From the NCBI GenBank assembly GCA_947074245.1, contig CAMTOW010000004.1, positions 1-21,173 on the forward strand: a stretch of 21,173 nucleotides of DNA. The letters run 5' to 3'. How positions within the stretch are numbered: the first letter of the stretch is position 1; the number at the start of each line of letters is the position of its first letter. The notes beneath the pieces were generated by a model, which saw nothing but the letters and a program-made list of their open reading frames with translations, had not been told where the DNA came from and ran no database searches. This DNA comes from an uncultured Bacteroidales bacterium (lineage in GTDB: Bacteria > Bacteroidota > Bacteroidia > Bacteroidales > JAUNSR01). The translations under genes and the position numbers were made by a program. Shown piece by piece: positions 9,041 to 15,861 of this stretch.

Positions 9041-11164
9041 TTAATTTCTGAGATTTAAAAGGATGGTTTCTCCTTTCTTATAGCGTTGCCCCGGATTTCT
9101 CGACTGAGCCGATACTCTTCCGCGACCGTTTATCTGAACCCGTAGTCCGCAGTTTTCCAACAGGTAAACGGCGTCTTTCGCTCCCATTCCGATCACCGAA
9201 GGCACCAGATTTTCCGGGGTTGATAGTTCTCGCATCGATATCTCTTTCTGACTGACGTGAACCGAAGTCCATCTCCAGTCTTTATTGTTGTCTTCGTACG
9301 AAACGTTCAGTTTGTCGAGCAGGTAGCATACTTGTCCGTAATCACCGTTCTTGGTCGGAGGTACGAATAGCGCCGTACTGTCTTTCACCTTTTCGACCGG
9401 TATCATCTTGCTTTGCGCATAGGTGCGTTCGGCGATATTTTTGAATACCATACCAGACATGCGTCCTCCCGAAGGATATCCGTTGCGTGGGCGTCGAACT
9501 ACGACGATGCACGAATAAACCGGTTTGTCCGCCGGGAAATATCCGCAGAACGAAACCTGATGGCTCTTGCCGGCTGCCGAATAGCTTCCCCCTTGAGAGA
9601 TCTGCGCCGTTCCGGTTTTTCCGGCCAGTTTCAATCGGTCAGACTGAATGATGTGTGCCGTTCCGTGTTCCTGCTCCACGACATCGAGTAGCATCTGGCG
9701 GATGTGGTCGAGTGTCGAAGATTTACAGATTTTCCGCTTCACCACTTCCGGGTAGGATTTGTCAAGTACGTTTCCGTCTTTACTGATCTCCTGAATGAAA
9801 TACGGTTTCATCATTTTTCCTCCGTTGGCGATGGCGTTGAAGAACGTCAGCGTATAGATTGGAGGAATCTGGGTCTCATAACCGAACGACATCCAAGGCA
9901 ACGTGGTCTTATACCAGTTGCGCGTCGTATCCTGCGGGTGGCGGATCTTCGGTTGTCCCGCACCCGGAATACCCAGATCCAATTTCTGGTTGAGTCCCAT
10001 ATCGTATAATGCGTCGACGAATTCAGACGGATTATGTTCGAAGCCTTTTAAGATCGCTTTGGCCACACCGATATTCGATGAGTACCAGATCGACTGTTCG
10101 GCCGTTATTTTCTGAAAACCTCCTTTGTTCCAGTTGTGGTCGGTCATTCGGGTCCCTTTGTACATGTATACGCCGTTTCCGGTGTCGAATGTGTCGGTCG
10201 GCGAAACGATCCCTTTATCCAAAGCGACCATCATCGCCGCAACTTTAAACGTAGATCCCGGTTCCGACTCATCGGCAACGGCAAAGTTCTTCGTTTCGTT
10301 GTATACGCCCGGCGCAACGCGGCCCAGATTGGCGATGGCGCGAATGGCGCCTGTTTTCACTTCCATGACTACGGCACATCCCGATTCGGCGTCGATTTCG
10401 GTTAGTTTCTCCAAAAGCGCTTTTTCGGTAATGTCCTGAATGTTGAGGTCGATGGTTGTTGTGATGTCCATCCCGTTGATCGGTTCCACCTCGGTCGTTG
10501 TGATGTATCGTCCCGTTATCTTCTGTCGAGTCCCGATGCCGGGCGTCCCCAACAGGAGGGAGTCGAAAGCGAGTTCAAGTCCGTTTTTACCCCCTTTGCT
10601 CTGATCGCCGTATACGTCTCCGATGGTACGGGAAGCCAATGTGCCGAACGGTTTTTTTCGTTGGGCCATTTCGGTCAGCTTCAATCCGCTTTTGTTGCGT
10701 CCCTGTTTTAGAAACGGAAACGTCTTCAAGTCTTTCATCTCCGTATAGGAGATTTTTCGGTTGATCAGCTTGTAATTACGGCTTTGTTTCTTGTATCCCT
10801 TGAGGATATGCGCCCGATACTCCGACGCGCTCATGCCGCCGATTCGGCTGGCCAGCTCGTGTGAGAGTTCGGGTAGGTATTTCATCAGCGTGTCCGACTT
10901 GAGTCCTCCCGCCTTAAAGTCGATGTAAGCGTAATATTGCGGGATACTGCTCGCCATCAATCGTCCGTCGGAAGCGAAAATATTCCCTCGGATCGGATCG
11001 ATCCGTCTGTCTTCCGCCTTCAAGTTGCTGATCTTTTCCAACCATTGTTCCCGCTCAAGGAAAACGGTTACGGAAGATTTGAACAGAATGCCGAATGAAG
11101 TGAATATCGCCAGTATGATGATGACTGAAAAACGAACCGTTATTTTTCTTTTATTGATCGTCAT
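9041..11164 (-). CDS. ftsI: Septal class B penicillin-binding protein FtsI (PBP3) with C-terminal PASTA domain
   Basis: A 707-residue D,D-transpeptidase that crosslinks septal peptidoglycan, partner of FtsW. A short cytoplasmic N-terminus is followed by one membrane helix (about 11-29), then a pedestal/dimerisation region with the class B motif [15 protein letters not shown] (53-67). The catalytic triad of motifs is complete: STFK with the nucleophilic serine (304-307), SSN (362-364) and KTGT (516-519). After the transpeptidase domain a linker leads to a PASTA domain at about 650-707, starting near [21 protein letters not shown]. coli FtsI (588 residues) has no PASTA domain, so this is a longer form. 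It starts 5 bp after ftsL and ends 25 bp before murE. FtsI is preferred over an elongation PBP2 because of its place beside ftsL in the dcw cluster. Confidence 0.95.
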   Translation of the reverse strand: MTINKRKITVRFSVIIILAIFTSFGILFKSSVTVFLEREQWLEKISNLKAEDRRIDPIRGNIFASDGRLMASSIPQYYAYIDFKAGGLKSDTLMKYLPELSHELASRIGGMSASEYRAHILKGYKKQSRNYKLINRKISYTEMKDLKTFPFLKQGRNKSGLKLTEMAQRKKPFGTLASRTIGDVYGDQSKGGKNGLELAFDSLLLGTPGIGTRQKITGRYITTTEVEPINGMDITTTIDLNIQDITEKALLEKLTEIDAESGCAVVMEVKTGAIRAIANLGRVAPGVYNETKNFAVADESEPGSTFKVAAMMVALDKGIVSPTDTFDTGNGVYMYKGTRMTDHNWNKGGFQKITAEQSIWYSSNIGVAKAILKGFEHNPSEFVDALYDMGLNQKLDLGIPGAGQPKIRHPQDTTRNWYKTTLPWMSFGYETQIPPIYTLTFFNAIANGGKMMKPYFIQEISKDGNVLDKSYPEVVKRKICKSSTLDHIRQMLLDVVEQEHGTAHIIQSDRLKLAGKTGTAQISQGGSYSAAGKSHQVSFCGYFPADKPVYSCIVVVRRPRNGYPSGGRMSGMVFKNIAERTYAQSKMIPVEKVKDSTALFVPPTKNGDYGQVCYLLDKLNVSYEDNNKDWRWTSVHVSQKEISMRELSTPENLVPSVIGMGAKDAVYLLENCGLRVQINGRGRVSAQSRNPGQRYKKGETILLNLRN

Positions 11165-11169
11165 ACGAA

Positions 11170-11526
11170 TTAATCATTGAGATTGTAAGCCGGTTTGTCT
11201 GATTCCTCGATTTCGATTCCGTGTTTACGTACAAGTTCTTTTACCTGCGACGGTCGGCTGATTCCGATCAGATCGGAAGAGCGGGTGAGCGCTTCGTAAC
11301 GGATATCGACCAGTTCCTGTTTCAGGGATTCGATCTCGGATATCTTTTTCAGACACATATAGCGGTTACTGATGTAAAACAGCATCATTACCGTAAAGAA
11401 AAGGATCCCTTTCCGGTGTTTGATGAAAAAATCTTTCGAAATGAATTGAAACTCGGATAACCCTTTGAGACTGTCGATGACTGCCTCTTCTGCTTTTCGT
11501 TTGGTTTGTGTATTATTCGTTTTCAA
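11170..11526 (-). CDS. ftsL: FtsL-like divisome protein (Bacteroidetes type), TTG start
   Basis: A 118-residue bitopic protein: a cytoplasmic N-terminus of about 38 residues rich in Lys and Glu, one membrane helix (about 40-55), then a periplasmic segment whose pattern MCLKKISEIESLKQELVDI (57-75) fits a short coiled coil. That architecture, and the position between rsmH and ftsI, match FtsL, which with FtsQ activates FtsW-FtsI. FtsL is poorly conserved, so sequence alone would be weak support. The frame has no ATG near its beginning and an in-frame stop lies just upstream. The only sensible start is TTG at 11526, which has an AAAGGA sequence seven bases before it; most other genes here have ATG and no such sequence. 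The gap to ftsI is 5 bp. Confidence 0.87.
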   Translation of the reverse strand: MKTNNTQTKRKAEEAVIDSLKGLSEFQFISKDFFIKHRKGILFFTVMMLFYISNRYMCLKKISEIESLKQELVDIRYEALTRSSDLIGISRPSQVKELVRKHGIEIEESDKPAYNLND

Positions 11527-11533
11527 TGTATGT

Positions 11534-11539
11534 TCCTTT
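11534..11539 (-). promoter_or_regulatory. Ribosome-binding sequence AAAGGA deciding the ftsL TTG start
   Basis: On the minus strand AAAGGA is followed by seven bases (ACATACA) and then TTG at 11526. An in-frame TAA lies a few codons upstream and the first in-frame ATG lies inside the membrane helix. The TTG with its purine-rich sequence is therefore the best-supported start. Shine-Dalgarno sequences are uncommon in Bacteroidetes, which makes this site stand out in the cluster. Confidence 0.6.
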
Positions 11540-11573
11540 CGATATGATTAGGTTGTTTCGCATTCGGTTGTTA

Positions 11574-12482
11574 TCACAGTTTTTCGGCGATTCGCAATTT
11601 GGCGCTTCGTGCGCGGGGGTTTCTTTCCACTTCCTCTTCCGATGCGATGATCACTTTGTTGTTGATCAGTCGGAACGGAGTCTCCACCCGACCGAAGAAA
11701 TCTTTTTCGGCTTTTCCCTCGAAGTTGCCCGTTTTCATGAAGTTTTTCACCAATCGGTCTTCGAGCGAATGATAGGTCAGTACGACCAATCTGCCGCCGG
11801 GTCTCAGTTCTCGCAACGCCTGGGTAAGCATCTGCCGCAACGCCTGCATCTCGTTGTTCACTTCGATGCGAAGCGCCTGAAATATCTGAGCCAGTTCTTT
11901 CTTTTCCTGTTTTCTGTTGACATAGGGGCGGATCACTTCCATGAATCCGGATATCTTGTCGAATTTCTTTTCACTTCTGGCTCTGACGATGGCCGCCGCC
12001 AATCGACGCGAATTTTTCATTTCGCCATAGAGATAGAGCACATCGGCTATTTTTTCCTCCTCATACGTGTTGAGAAGTTCGGCAGCCGTCATTCCCGAAC
12101 GGGCGTTCATACGCATATCGAGCGGAGCGTCGAAGCGGAATGAAAACCCACGGTCTTCCGTGTCGAAATGATGAAACGAAACGCCCAGGTCGGCAAGCAG
12201 CCCGTCGATCTCTTCCACGCCGTGATAGCGCATGAAGTTGGAGAGAAAGCGAAAATTGCTGCGTACGAACGTGAAGCGCGTATCGTTGAGTATGTTGTTT
12301 TCTGCGTCTTCGTCCTGATCGAACGAATACAGATGGCCGTTATTATTCAGTTTGCTCAGAATTTCCTTACTATGCCCCCCACCACCGAAAGTGACGTCAA
12401 CATAGGTTCCGTCCGGCTTGATATTCAGGCCGTCGATGCATTCCTGGAGTAACGCGGGGATATGGTAAACCGGTTCTTGCAT
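11574..12482 (-). CDS. rsmH: 16S rRNA (cytosine(1402)-N4)-methyltransferase RsmH
   Basis: S-adenosylmethionine-dependent methyltransferase that modifies C1402 in the ribosomal decoding centre; formerly MraW. It has 302 residues, typical for the family. Family motifs seen: HIPALLQEC (7-15), the SAM-binding loop DVTFGGGGHS (29-38), GLLADLGVSFHHFD, RGFSFRFDAPLDMRMN, and the C-terminal LTYHSLEDRLVKNF. The start is the ATG at 12482. It is the first gene of the dcw operon in this window, with ftsL 47 bp downstream. The family is usually preceded by mraZ, but no such gene is found here. A promoter candidate lies about 42 bp before the start. Confidence 0.96.
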   Translation of the reverse strand: MQEPVYHIPALLQECIDGLNIKPDGTYVDVTFGGGGHSKEILSKLNNNGHLYSFDQDEDAENNILNDTRFTFVRSNFRFLSNFMRYHGVEEIDGLLADLGVSFHHFDTEDRGFSFRFDAPLDMRMNARSGMTAAELLNTYEEEKIADVLYLYGEMKNSRRLAAAIVRARSEKKFDKISGFMEVIRPYVNRKQEKKELAQIFQALRIEVNNEMQALRQMLTQALRELRPGGRLVVLTYHSLEDRLVKNFMKTGNFEGKAEKDFFGRVETPFRLINNKVIIASEEEVERNPRARSAKLRIAEKL

Positions 12483-12523
12483 ATCGTAGATAGACTATTT
12501 TTTAATTAATGAGATTCAATTTG

Positions 12524-12537
12524 TAAAGATAAAGATA
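12524..12537 (-). promoter_or_regulatory. Candidate -7 boxes for the rsmH/dcw operon
   Basis: Two overlapping copies of TATCTTTA (minus strand, 12537-12530 and 12531-12524) differ from the Bacteroidetes -7 consensus TAnnTTTG only in the last base. They sit about 42 bp before the rsmH start. No convincing -33 TTTG box is seen at the expected distance upstream, so this is a moderate candidate only. Confidence 0.35.
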
Positions 12538-12907
12538 TTAGAGCAGATATTGGGAAATTCAGGCGGGATTTTAGATAAAAGTTATCAACACTTAAAATGT
12601 GTTTTCACTTTCGTTTCGGATTCCGGAAATACGGAAAAAACGGATTACGGCGAGCGAAATTCTTTTATTCGAGCCCATTCGCCGCAAAACGGGGCAGGTT
12701 GTCGTCCCGGCGGTTTGCGAATCGCCAATGAAGCCTCCGTGTCGTTTCGATTACGTTTGTATTACGACTCATTCTAAAGAGCAGTATTCCGGCCGGAGCG
12801 ATGAAAAATGGTGTTTAAGCACGCAGAAAATAGATTTTTTTGATAAAGTTTAGTGACTTATTGACTATTAAATAAGAGATTTAGAATACTTGTCTTGAAA
12901 AATAATG

Positions 12908-12915
12908 TAATTTTG
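12908..12915 (+). promoter_or_regulatory. glsA: Candidate -7 box for the glsA-glsB operon
   Basis: TAATTTTG matches the Bacteroidetes -7 consensus TAnnTTTG exactly, about 60 bp before the glsA start. TTG triplets lie at 12890-12892 and 12895-12897, which is closer than the usual spacing for a -33 box. The -7 element is good; the -33 element is uncertain. Confidence 0.45.
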
Positions 12916-12926
12916 TCGATCAAATC

Positions 12927-12951
12927 AATATTATATATTCGATATAATATT
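12927..12951. repeat. Perfect 10-bp AT-rich inverted repeat in the glsA leader
   Basis: AATATTATAT (12927-12936) and ATATAATATT (12942-12951) are exact reverse complements separated by ATTCG. The repeat lies just downstream of the -7 candidate and 24 bp before the glsA start codon. It could be an operator for a dimeric regulator or a weak hairpin in the mRNA leader. Its base composition makes chance formation more likely than for a GC-rich palindrome. Confidence 0.55.
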
Positions 12952-12975
12952 ATCTACATTGCATTATAAATTAAT

Positions 12976-13800
12976 ATGAATAGTGTTCAGACTTTGCACT
13001 TGGATATTGAAAAAGCAATAAAGAGTAAAGCCCCGGGTGCGGGGGCAAAGATACCAGCTTATATTTATCGCTTTTTAGCCAGACTGATTTGCCAGGAACA
13101 GATGAACGAATTGCTCCGCCTTTACGGGCACTTGAAAGGAGTGGATTTCGCCAGTAGAGTACTCGATCACATGAACGTGAAGGTTGTCATGAAAGGAGAG
13201 GAGAACATCCCCGCAGACGGGAAGTTTATTTTTGCCTCGAACCATCCGCTCGGCGGACTTGACGGAATGGCCCTCGTGAAAGTGTTCGGGGAAAAATACA
13301 ATCATAAGATTTGGTTTGTCGTAAACGACATTCTGATGAATATCAAAAATCTCGCTACCGTATTCGTTCCGATCAACAAACACGGTTCTCAGGGTAGAGC
13401 CCATGCCGCTTTGCTCAACGACGCGTTCGAGTCGGATCACCAGATGCTCATATTTCCGGCGGGACTTTGCTCCCGATTACAAAGCGGTAAGATCCGCGAT
13501 CTGGAGTGGAAGAAGGCGGTCATCGCCAAATCCGTAGAGTATCAACGAGACATCATTCCTGTATTTTTTGAAGGGAAAAATTCCCGGTTCTTTTATTTAT
13601 TCTCTTACCTTCGCAAATTATTCCGCATCAAAGCGAATGTAGAAATGATATTCCTGCCCGGAGAAATGTTTAAGAATACGAACAATACGTTCGTCGTACA
13701 CATCGGAAAACCGATTCCCTGGACCACATTTGATAAAAGCCGTTCTCAGAAAGAATGGGCTGAATATCTGAAGAATAAAGTATACGACTTGCAACAATAA
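12976..13800 (+). CDS. glsA: Glycine-lipid O-acyltransferase GlsA (PlsC/LPLAT-like)
   Basis: A 274-residue protein of the lysophospholipid acyltransferase-like fold. The catalytic-type box is FASNHPLGGLD (86-96), with H90 and D96; the spacing is HX5D rather than the usual HX4D. The second box is IFPAGLCSR (159-167), in place of the common FPEG. No signal peptide is evident, and membrane association through amphipathic segments is likely. The gene is followed after 6 bp by an OlsB-like GNAT acyltransferase. This pairing matches the glsA-glsB genes known from Bacteroides thetaiotaomicron, where GlsB N-acylates glycine and GlsA adds the second, O-linked acyl chain. Substrate identity is inferred from that family and context. 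A general 1-acylglycerol-3-phosphate acyltransferase is the main alternative. The start is ATG with no Shine-Dalgarno sequence. Confidence 0.8.
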   Translation: MNSVQTLHLDIEKAIKSKAPGAGAKIPAYIYRFLARLICQEQMNELLRLYGHLKGVDFASRVLDHMNVKVVMKGEENIPADGKFIFASNHPLGGLDGMALVKVFGEKYNHKIWFVVNDILMNIKNLATVFVPINKHGSQGRAHAALLNDAFESDHQMLIFPAGLCSRLQSGKIRDLEWKKAVIAKSVEYQRDIIPVFFEGKNSRFFYLFSYLRKLFRIKANVEMIFLPGEMFKNTNNTFVVHIGKPIPWTTFDKSRSQKEWAEYLKNKVYDLQQ

Positions 13801-13806
13801 TTAGAT

Positions 13807-14814
13807 ATGAAAGAAATCATATCGCCCATTGATAAGGCGATTCTTAAATCTGAATTGACTCCCGAAAGATTTTTACGTTCTACCCGCAAGGGAAACAACG
13901 AGATCTATATTTTTACTGCAACAGAGTGTCCGAACCTGATGCAGGAAGTGGGACGTTTACGTGAAATAGCTTTTCGACACGCTGGCGGGGGAACCGGCCT
14001 GAGCGTCGATATCGACGAATTTGATCTGATGGAAGAGCCATATTATCAGTTGATCGTATGGAATCCGGAAGATGAAGAGATCTTAGGAGGCTACCGTTAC
14101 ATCATCGGACGTAACGTGAAGCTGAATGACGACAAACAACCGATGCTCGCTACGGGGCATATGTTTAACTTTTCGGAAGCGTTTATGAGCGACTATCTGC
14201 CTTATACGATCGAGTTGGGGCGTTCGTTCGTTACACTCGAATACCAGTCGTCGCGTGCGGGAACCCGTGGCCTTTTCGCCTTGGATAACCTATGGGACGG
14301 TTTGGGTGCGCTTGCCGTAAACAATCCGGAGATCAAATATTTCTACGGTAAATTCACGATGTATCCGTCTTATCCGACCGAAGGCCGTGATATGATCCTT
14401 TACTTCCTGAGCAAATACTTCCCGGATCGTGAAAGCCTGGTATGGCCGTTTACGCCGTTGCAGACGCAAATCAACGAGGATAAGATGAAAGAACTCTTCC
14501 CGAACGATACGTTCAAGGACGATTACAAGATTCTGAATGCCGAAGTGCGTCGCCTGGGATATAACATCCCTCCTTTGGTGAATGCTTACATGAGCCTTTC
14601 GCCGACGATGAAGATGTTCGGAACCGCGATCAACGACGAGTTCGGTGATGTGGAGGAATCCGGAATCCTGATCACGATCGAAGAGATCGACTCCGACAAG
14701 AAAGCCCGTTATATCGAGACGTACGAGCGTTTTCTGGAAGAGCGTATGATGCAGGATGCCGTTGAGGAGTTGAAAGCTCAAAGTGAAATAAAAATGGAAA
14801 TGATATCGGCTTAA
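13807..14814 (+). CDS. glsB: Glycine N-acyltransferase GlsB (OlsB-like GNAT)
   Basis: A 335-residue protein of the acyl-ACP-dependent N-acyltransferase group within the GNAT fold (often annotated as hemolysin-like or ornithine acyltransferase). Visible conserved stretches include REIAFRHAGGGTG (52-64), DIDEFD (68-73), an acidic beta-strand region EILGGYRYIIGRNV (91-104), ELGRSFV (136-142) and the tail of the core around KYFYGKFTMYPSYP (177-190). The last 90 residues extend beyond the core and are rich in Glu and Lys. GlsB transfers a 3-hydroxy fatty acyl group to glycine, the first step in making the glycine lipids of Bacteroides. The gene is 6 bp after glsA and is followed by a strong terminator, so the two form a closed operon. 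Ornithine as amine substrate cannot be excluded from sequence alone. Confidence 0.8.
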   Translation: MKEIISPIDKAILKSELTPERFLRSTRKGNNEIYIFTATECPNLMQEVGRLREIAFRHAGGGTGLSVDIDEFDLMEEPYYQLIVWNPEDEEILGGYRYIIGRNVKLNDDKQPMLATGHMFNFSEAFMSDYLPYTIELGRSFVTLEYQSSRAGTRGLFALDNLWDGLGALAVNNPEIKYFYGKFTMYPSYPTEGRDMILYFLSKYFPDRESLVWPFTPLQTQINEDKMKELFPNDTFKDDYKILNAEVRRLGYNIPPLVNAYMSLSPTMKMFGTAINDEFGDVEESGILITIEEIDSDKKARYIETYERFLEERMMQDAVEELKAQSEIKMEMISA

Positions 14815-14838
14815 GACCGATCATCGACGATAAAACAG

Positions 14839-14883
14839 AAATAGCCCGGTTGACGTATGAATGTCAACCGGGCTATTTTTTTT
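14839..14883 (+). terminator. Intrinsic terminator of glsA-glsB
   Basis: A perfect 16-bp stem (14839-14854 with 14863-14878), core AGCCCGGTTGAC / GTCAACCGGGCT, has an 8-base loop and runs into about eight T residues. It begins 24 bp after the glsB stop. On the opposite strand the tail is only TTTCTGTTTT, so it may work weakly for the convergent DUF3109 gene too. Confidence 0.92.
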
Positions 14884-15104
14884 ATCATAATGCCTCCTGA
14901 TGCAATTCGGAGAGGGAAGCTCCGATAGTCTGCCTGAAGCAGATTGAAAAGGCGACTGCGTTTCTTTTGGAATCCGCCTAAGTCCGTCCCGTTTAAACGG
15001 GAGCGAACGGATATTAATCCGCGGATGAATGACCGTTCATACGAGACGAAACGATCATTTTTACGCGGTTGAAAGTAGTATTGCCAGGTGCTCTTTGAAA
15101 AAGA
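14884..15104. other. Convergent intergenic stretch with a run of short palindromes
   Basis: Between the glsB terminator and the DUF3109 stop no gene is recognisable. The stretch contains three adjacent symmetrical elements. The first is a 16-bp palindrome at 14987-15002, TCCCGTTTAAACGGGA. The second is CGGAT-ATTA-ATCCG at 15008-15021, and the third is ATGAA-TGACCG-TTCAT at 15025-15040. None is followed by a T-run on either strand, so they do not look like standard terminators. Their role is unknown. Confidence 0.55.
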
Positions 15105-15692
15105 TCAACCTTTCAAATCCATATTTTTCAGTTCGTTCGCGCAAACTTCCATCTGCTCGTACCAGGCTTCGCCGAATTTGCGGATAAGCGGTTCTTTGAG
15201 GAACTGATAAAGCTTCACACCCTCTTTCTTGCCCAGCAGTTCGGCTGCCTTGCAAATCTCCCATTTGTGGTAATTGACCGCCGTGAAGGTTGGGTATTTC
15301 TTGCAACGGATCGGATACAGATGGCAAGATACGGGTTTGTAGAAATCTACTTTTCCTTCGCGAAACGCTTTTTCGATCGCGCAATAACACATGCCGCCTT
15401 TGCCGTAGCAGGTGAAAACGCAGTCGCGTCCGTTTACGACCGGAGTAACCCATTCGCCGTCTTCATCCTGAAAAGCCACTCCCTTTTCGCGGATCACTTC
15501 CTGTGCGGCCGGCGTCAGTTCGTCCCACACGATCGGAAGCACTTTCTCCAGTTCGGCGATTTCTGCTTCATCCAAAGGTGCGCCCGAGTCGCCCTCTTCG
15601 TTGCAGCAGCCGCCCAGACAGGCATCCAGATTGCAGATAAACTCTTTTTCAAAAATATCGAGACTGATGATTGTATCGTCTATTTGAACCAT
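15105..15692 (-). CDS. Cys-rich DUF3109 family protein of unknown function
   Basis: A 195-residue soluble protein, without signal peptide or membrane helix, that I recognise as a DUF3109-type protein (related to the YkgJ-like Cys-rich proteins). It contains twelve cysteines, at about positions 20, 25, 29, 30, 91, 95, 102, 104, 123, 130, 147 and 184. The clusters NLDACLGGCCN, RDCVFTCYGKGGMCYCA and SCHLYPIRC are the conserved features. That spacing suggests binding of an iron-sulfur cluster or zinc, but the sequence does not say which, and no reaction is known to me. It is read from its own promoter candidate just after the gpmI terminator and faces the glsA-glsB operon tail to tail. Start is the ATG at 15692. 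Confidence 0.85.
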   Translation of the reverse strand: MVQIDDTIISLDIFEKEFICNLDACLGGCCNEEGDSGAPLDEAEIAELEKVLPIVWDELTPAAQEVIREKGVAFQDEDGEWVTPVVNGRDCVFTCYGKGGMCYCAIEKAFREGKVDFYKPVSCHLYPIRCKKYPTFTAVNYHKWEICKAAELLGKKEGVKLYQFLKEPLIRKFGEAWYEQMEVCANELKNMDLKG

Positions 15693-15747
15693 ATTGTGAT
15701 GTTGTATGCTTGTTTCTTAATCTTTTTGTGATTCCGAAAAACCGGTG

Positions 15748-15755
15748 CAAAGATA
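15748..15755 (-). promoter_or_regulatory. Candidate -7 box for the DUF3109 gene
   Basis: On the minus strand TATCTTTG matches TAnnTTTG exactly and lies 55 bp before the start codon. It directly abuts the T-tract of the gpmI terminator, so the expected -33 position falls inside the terminator stem. No TTTG is visible there. Confidence 0.5.
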
Positions 15756-15791
15756 AAAAAACACGACGCAGATAAGTCTCTGCGTCGTGTT
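15752..15791 (-). terminator. Intrinsic terminator of gpmI
   Basis: A perfect 13-bp stem (AACACGACGCAGA at 15760-15772 with its complement at 15779-15791) with a 6-base loop. On the minus strand it is followed by a run of T residues (15753-15760). It sits about 70 bp after the gpmI stop and insulates gpmI from the DUF3109 gene. Confidence 0.9.
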
Positions 15792-15861
15792 AAGTATTTG
15801 TAAACCAGATTTGTGTTCGGGCAAATAATCCTAAGGAATCGTTCCGAACCTAAATCGGATA

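Larger units (their letters stand above)
12483..12975. other. 493-bp divergent intergenic region without a recognisable gene
   Basis: This stretch separates rsmH (minus) from the plus-strand acyltransferase operon. The ends are very AT-rich and hold the promoter candidates. The middle (about 12600-12830) is visibly less AT-rich. Short open frames there look like nothing I recognise, and none resembles MraZ on either strand. The middle contains an interrupted inverted repeat: CGCAAA at 12683-12688 with TTTGCG at 12714-12719, enclosing CGGG/CCCG. I saw no tRNA, rRNA or insertion-sequence remnant. Confidence 0.6.

Noticed and set aside
12582..12590. DnaA-box-like TTATCAACA
   Set aside because: It is a single copy with one mismatch to the consensus and has no cluster, so it is not evidence for an origin.
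12550..12853. Plus-strand open frames of 75 and 84 codons in the divergent region
   Set aside because: They overlap each other, show no recognisable motif, and lie in a region with promoter and inverted-repeat features. Chance frames are more likely.
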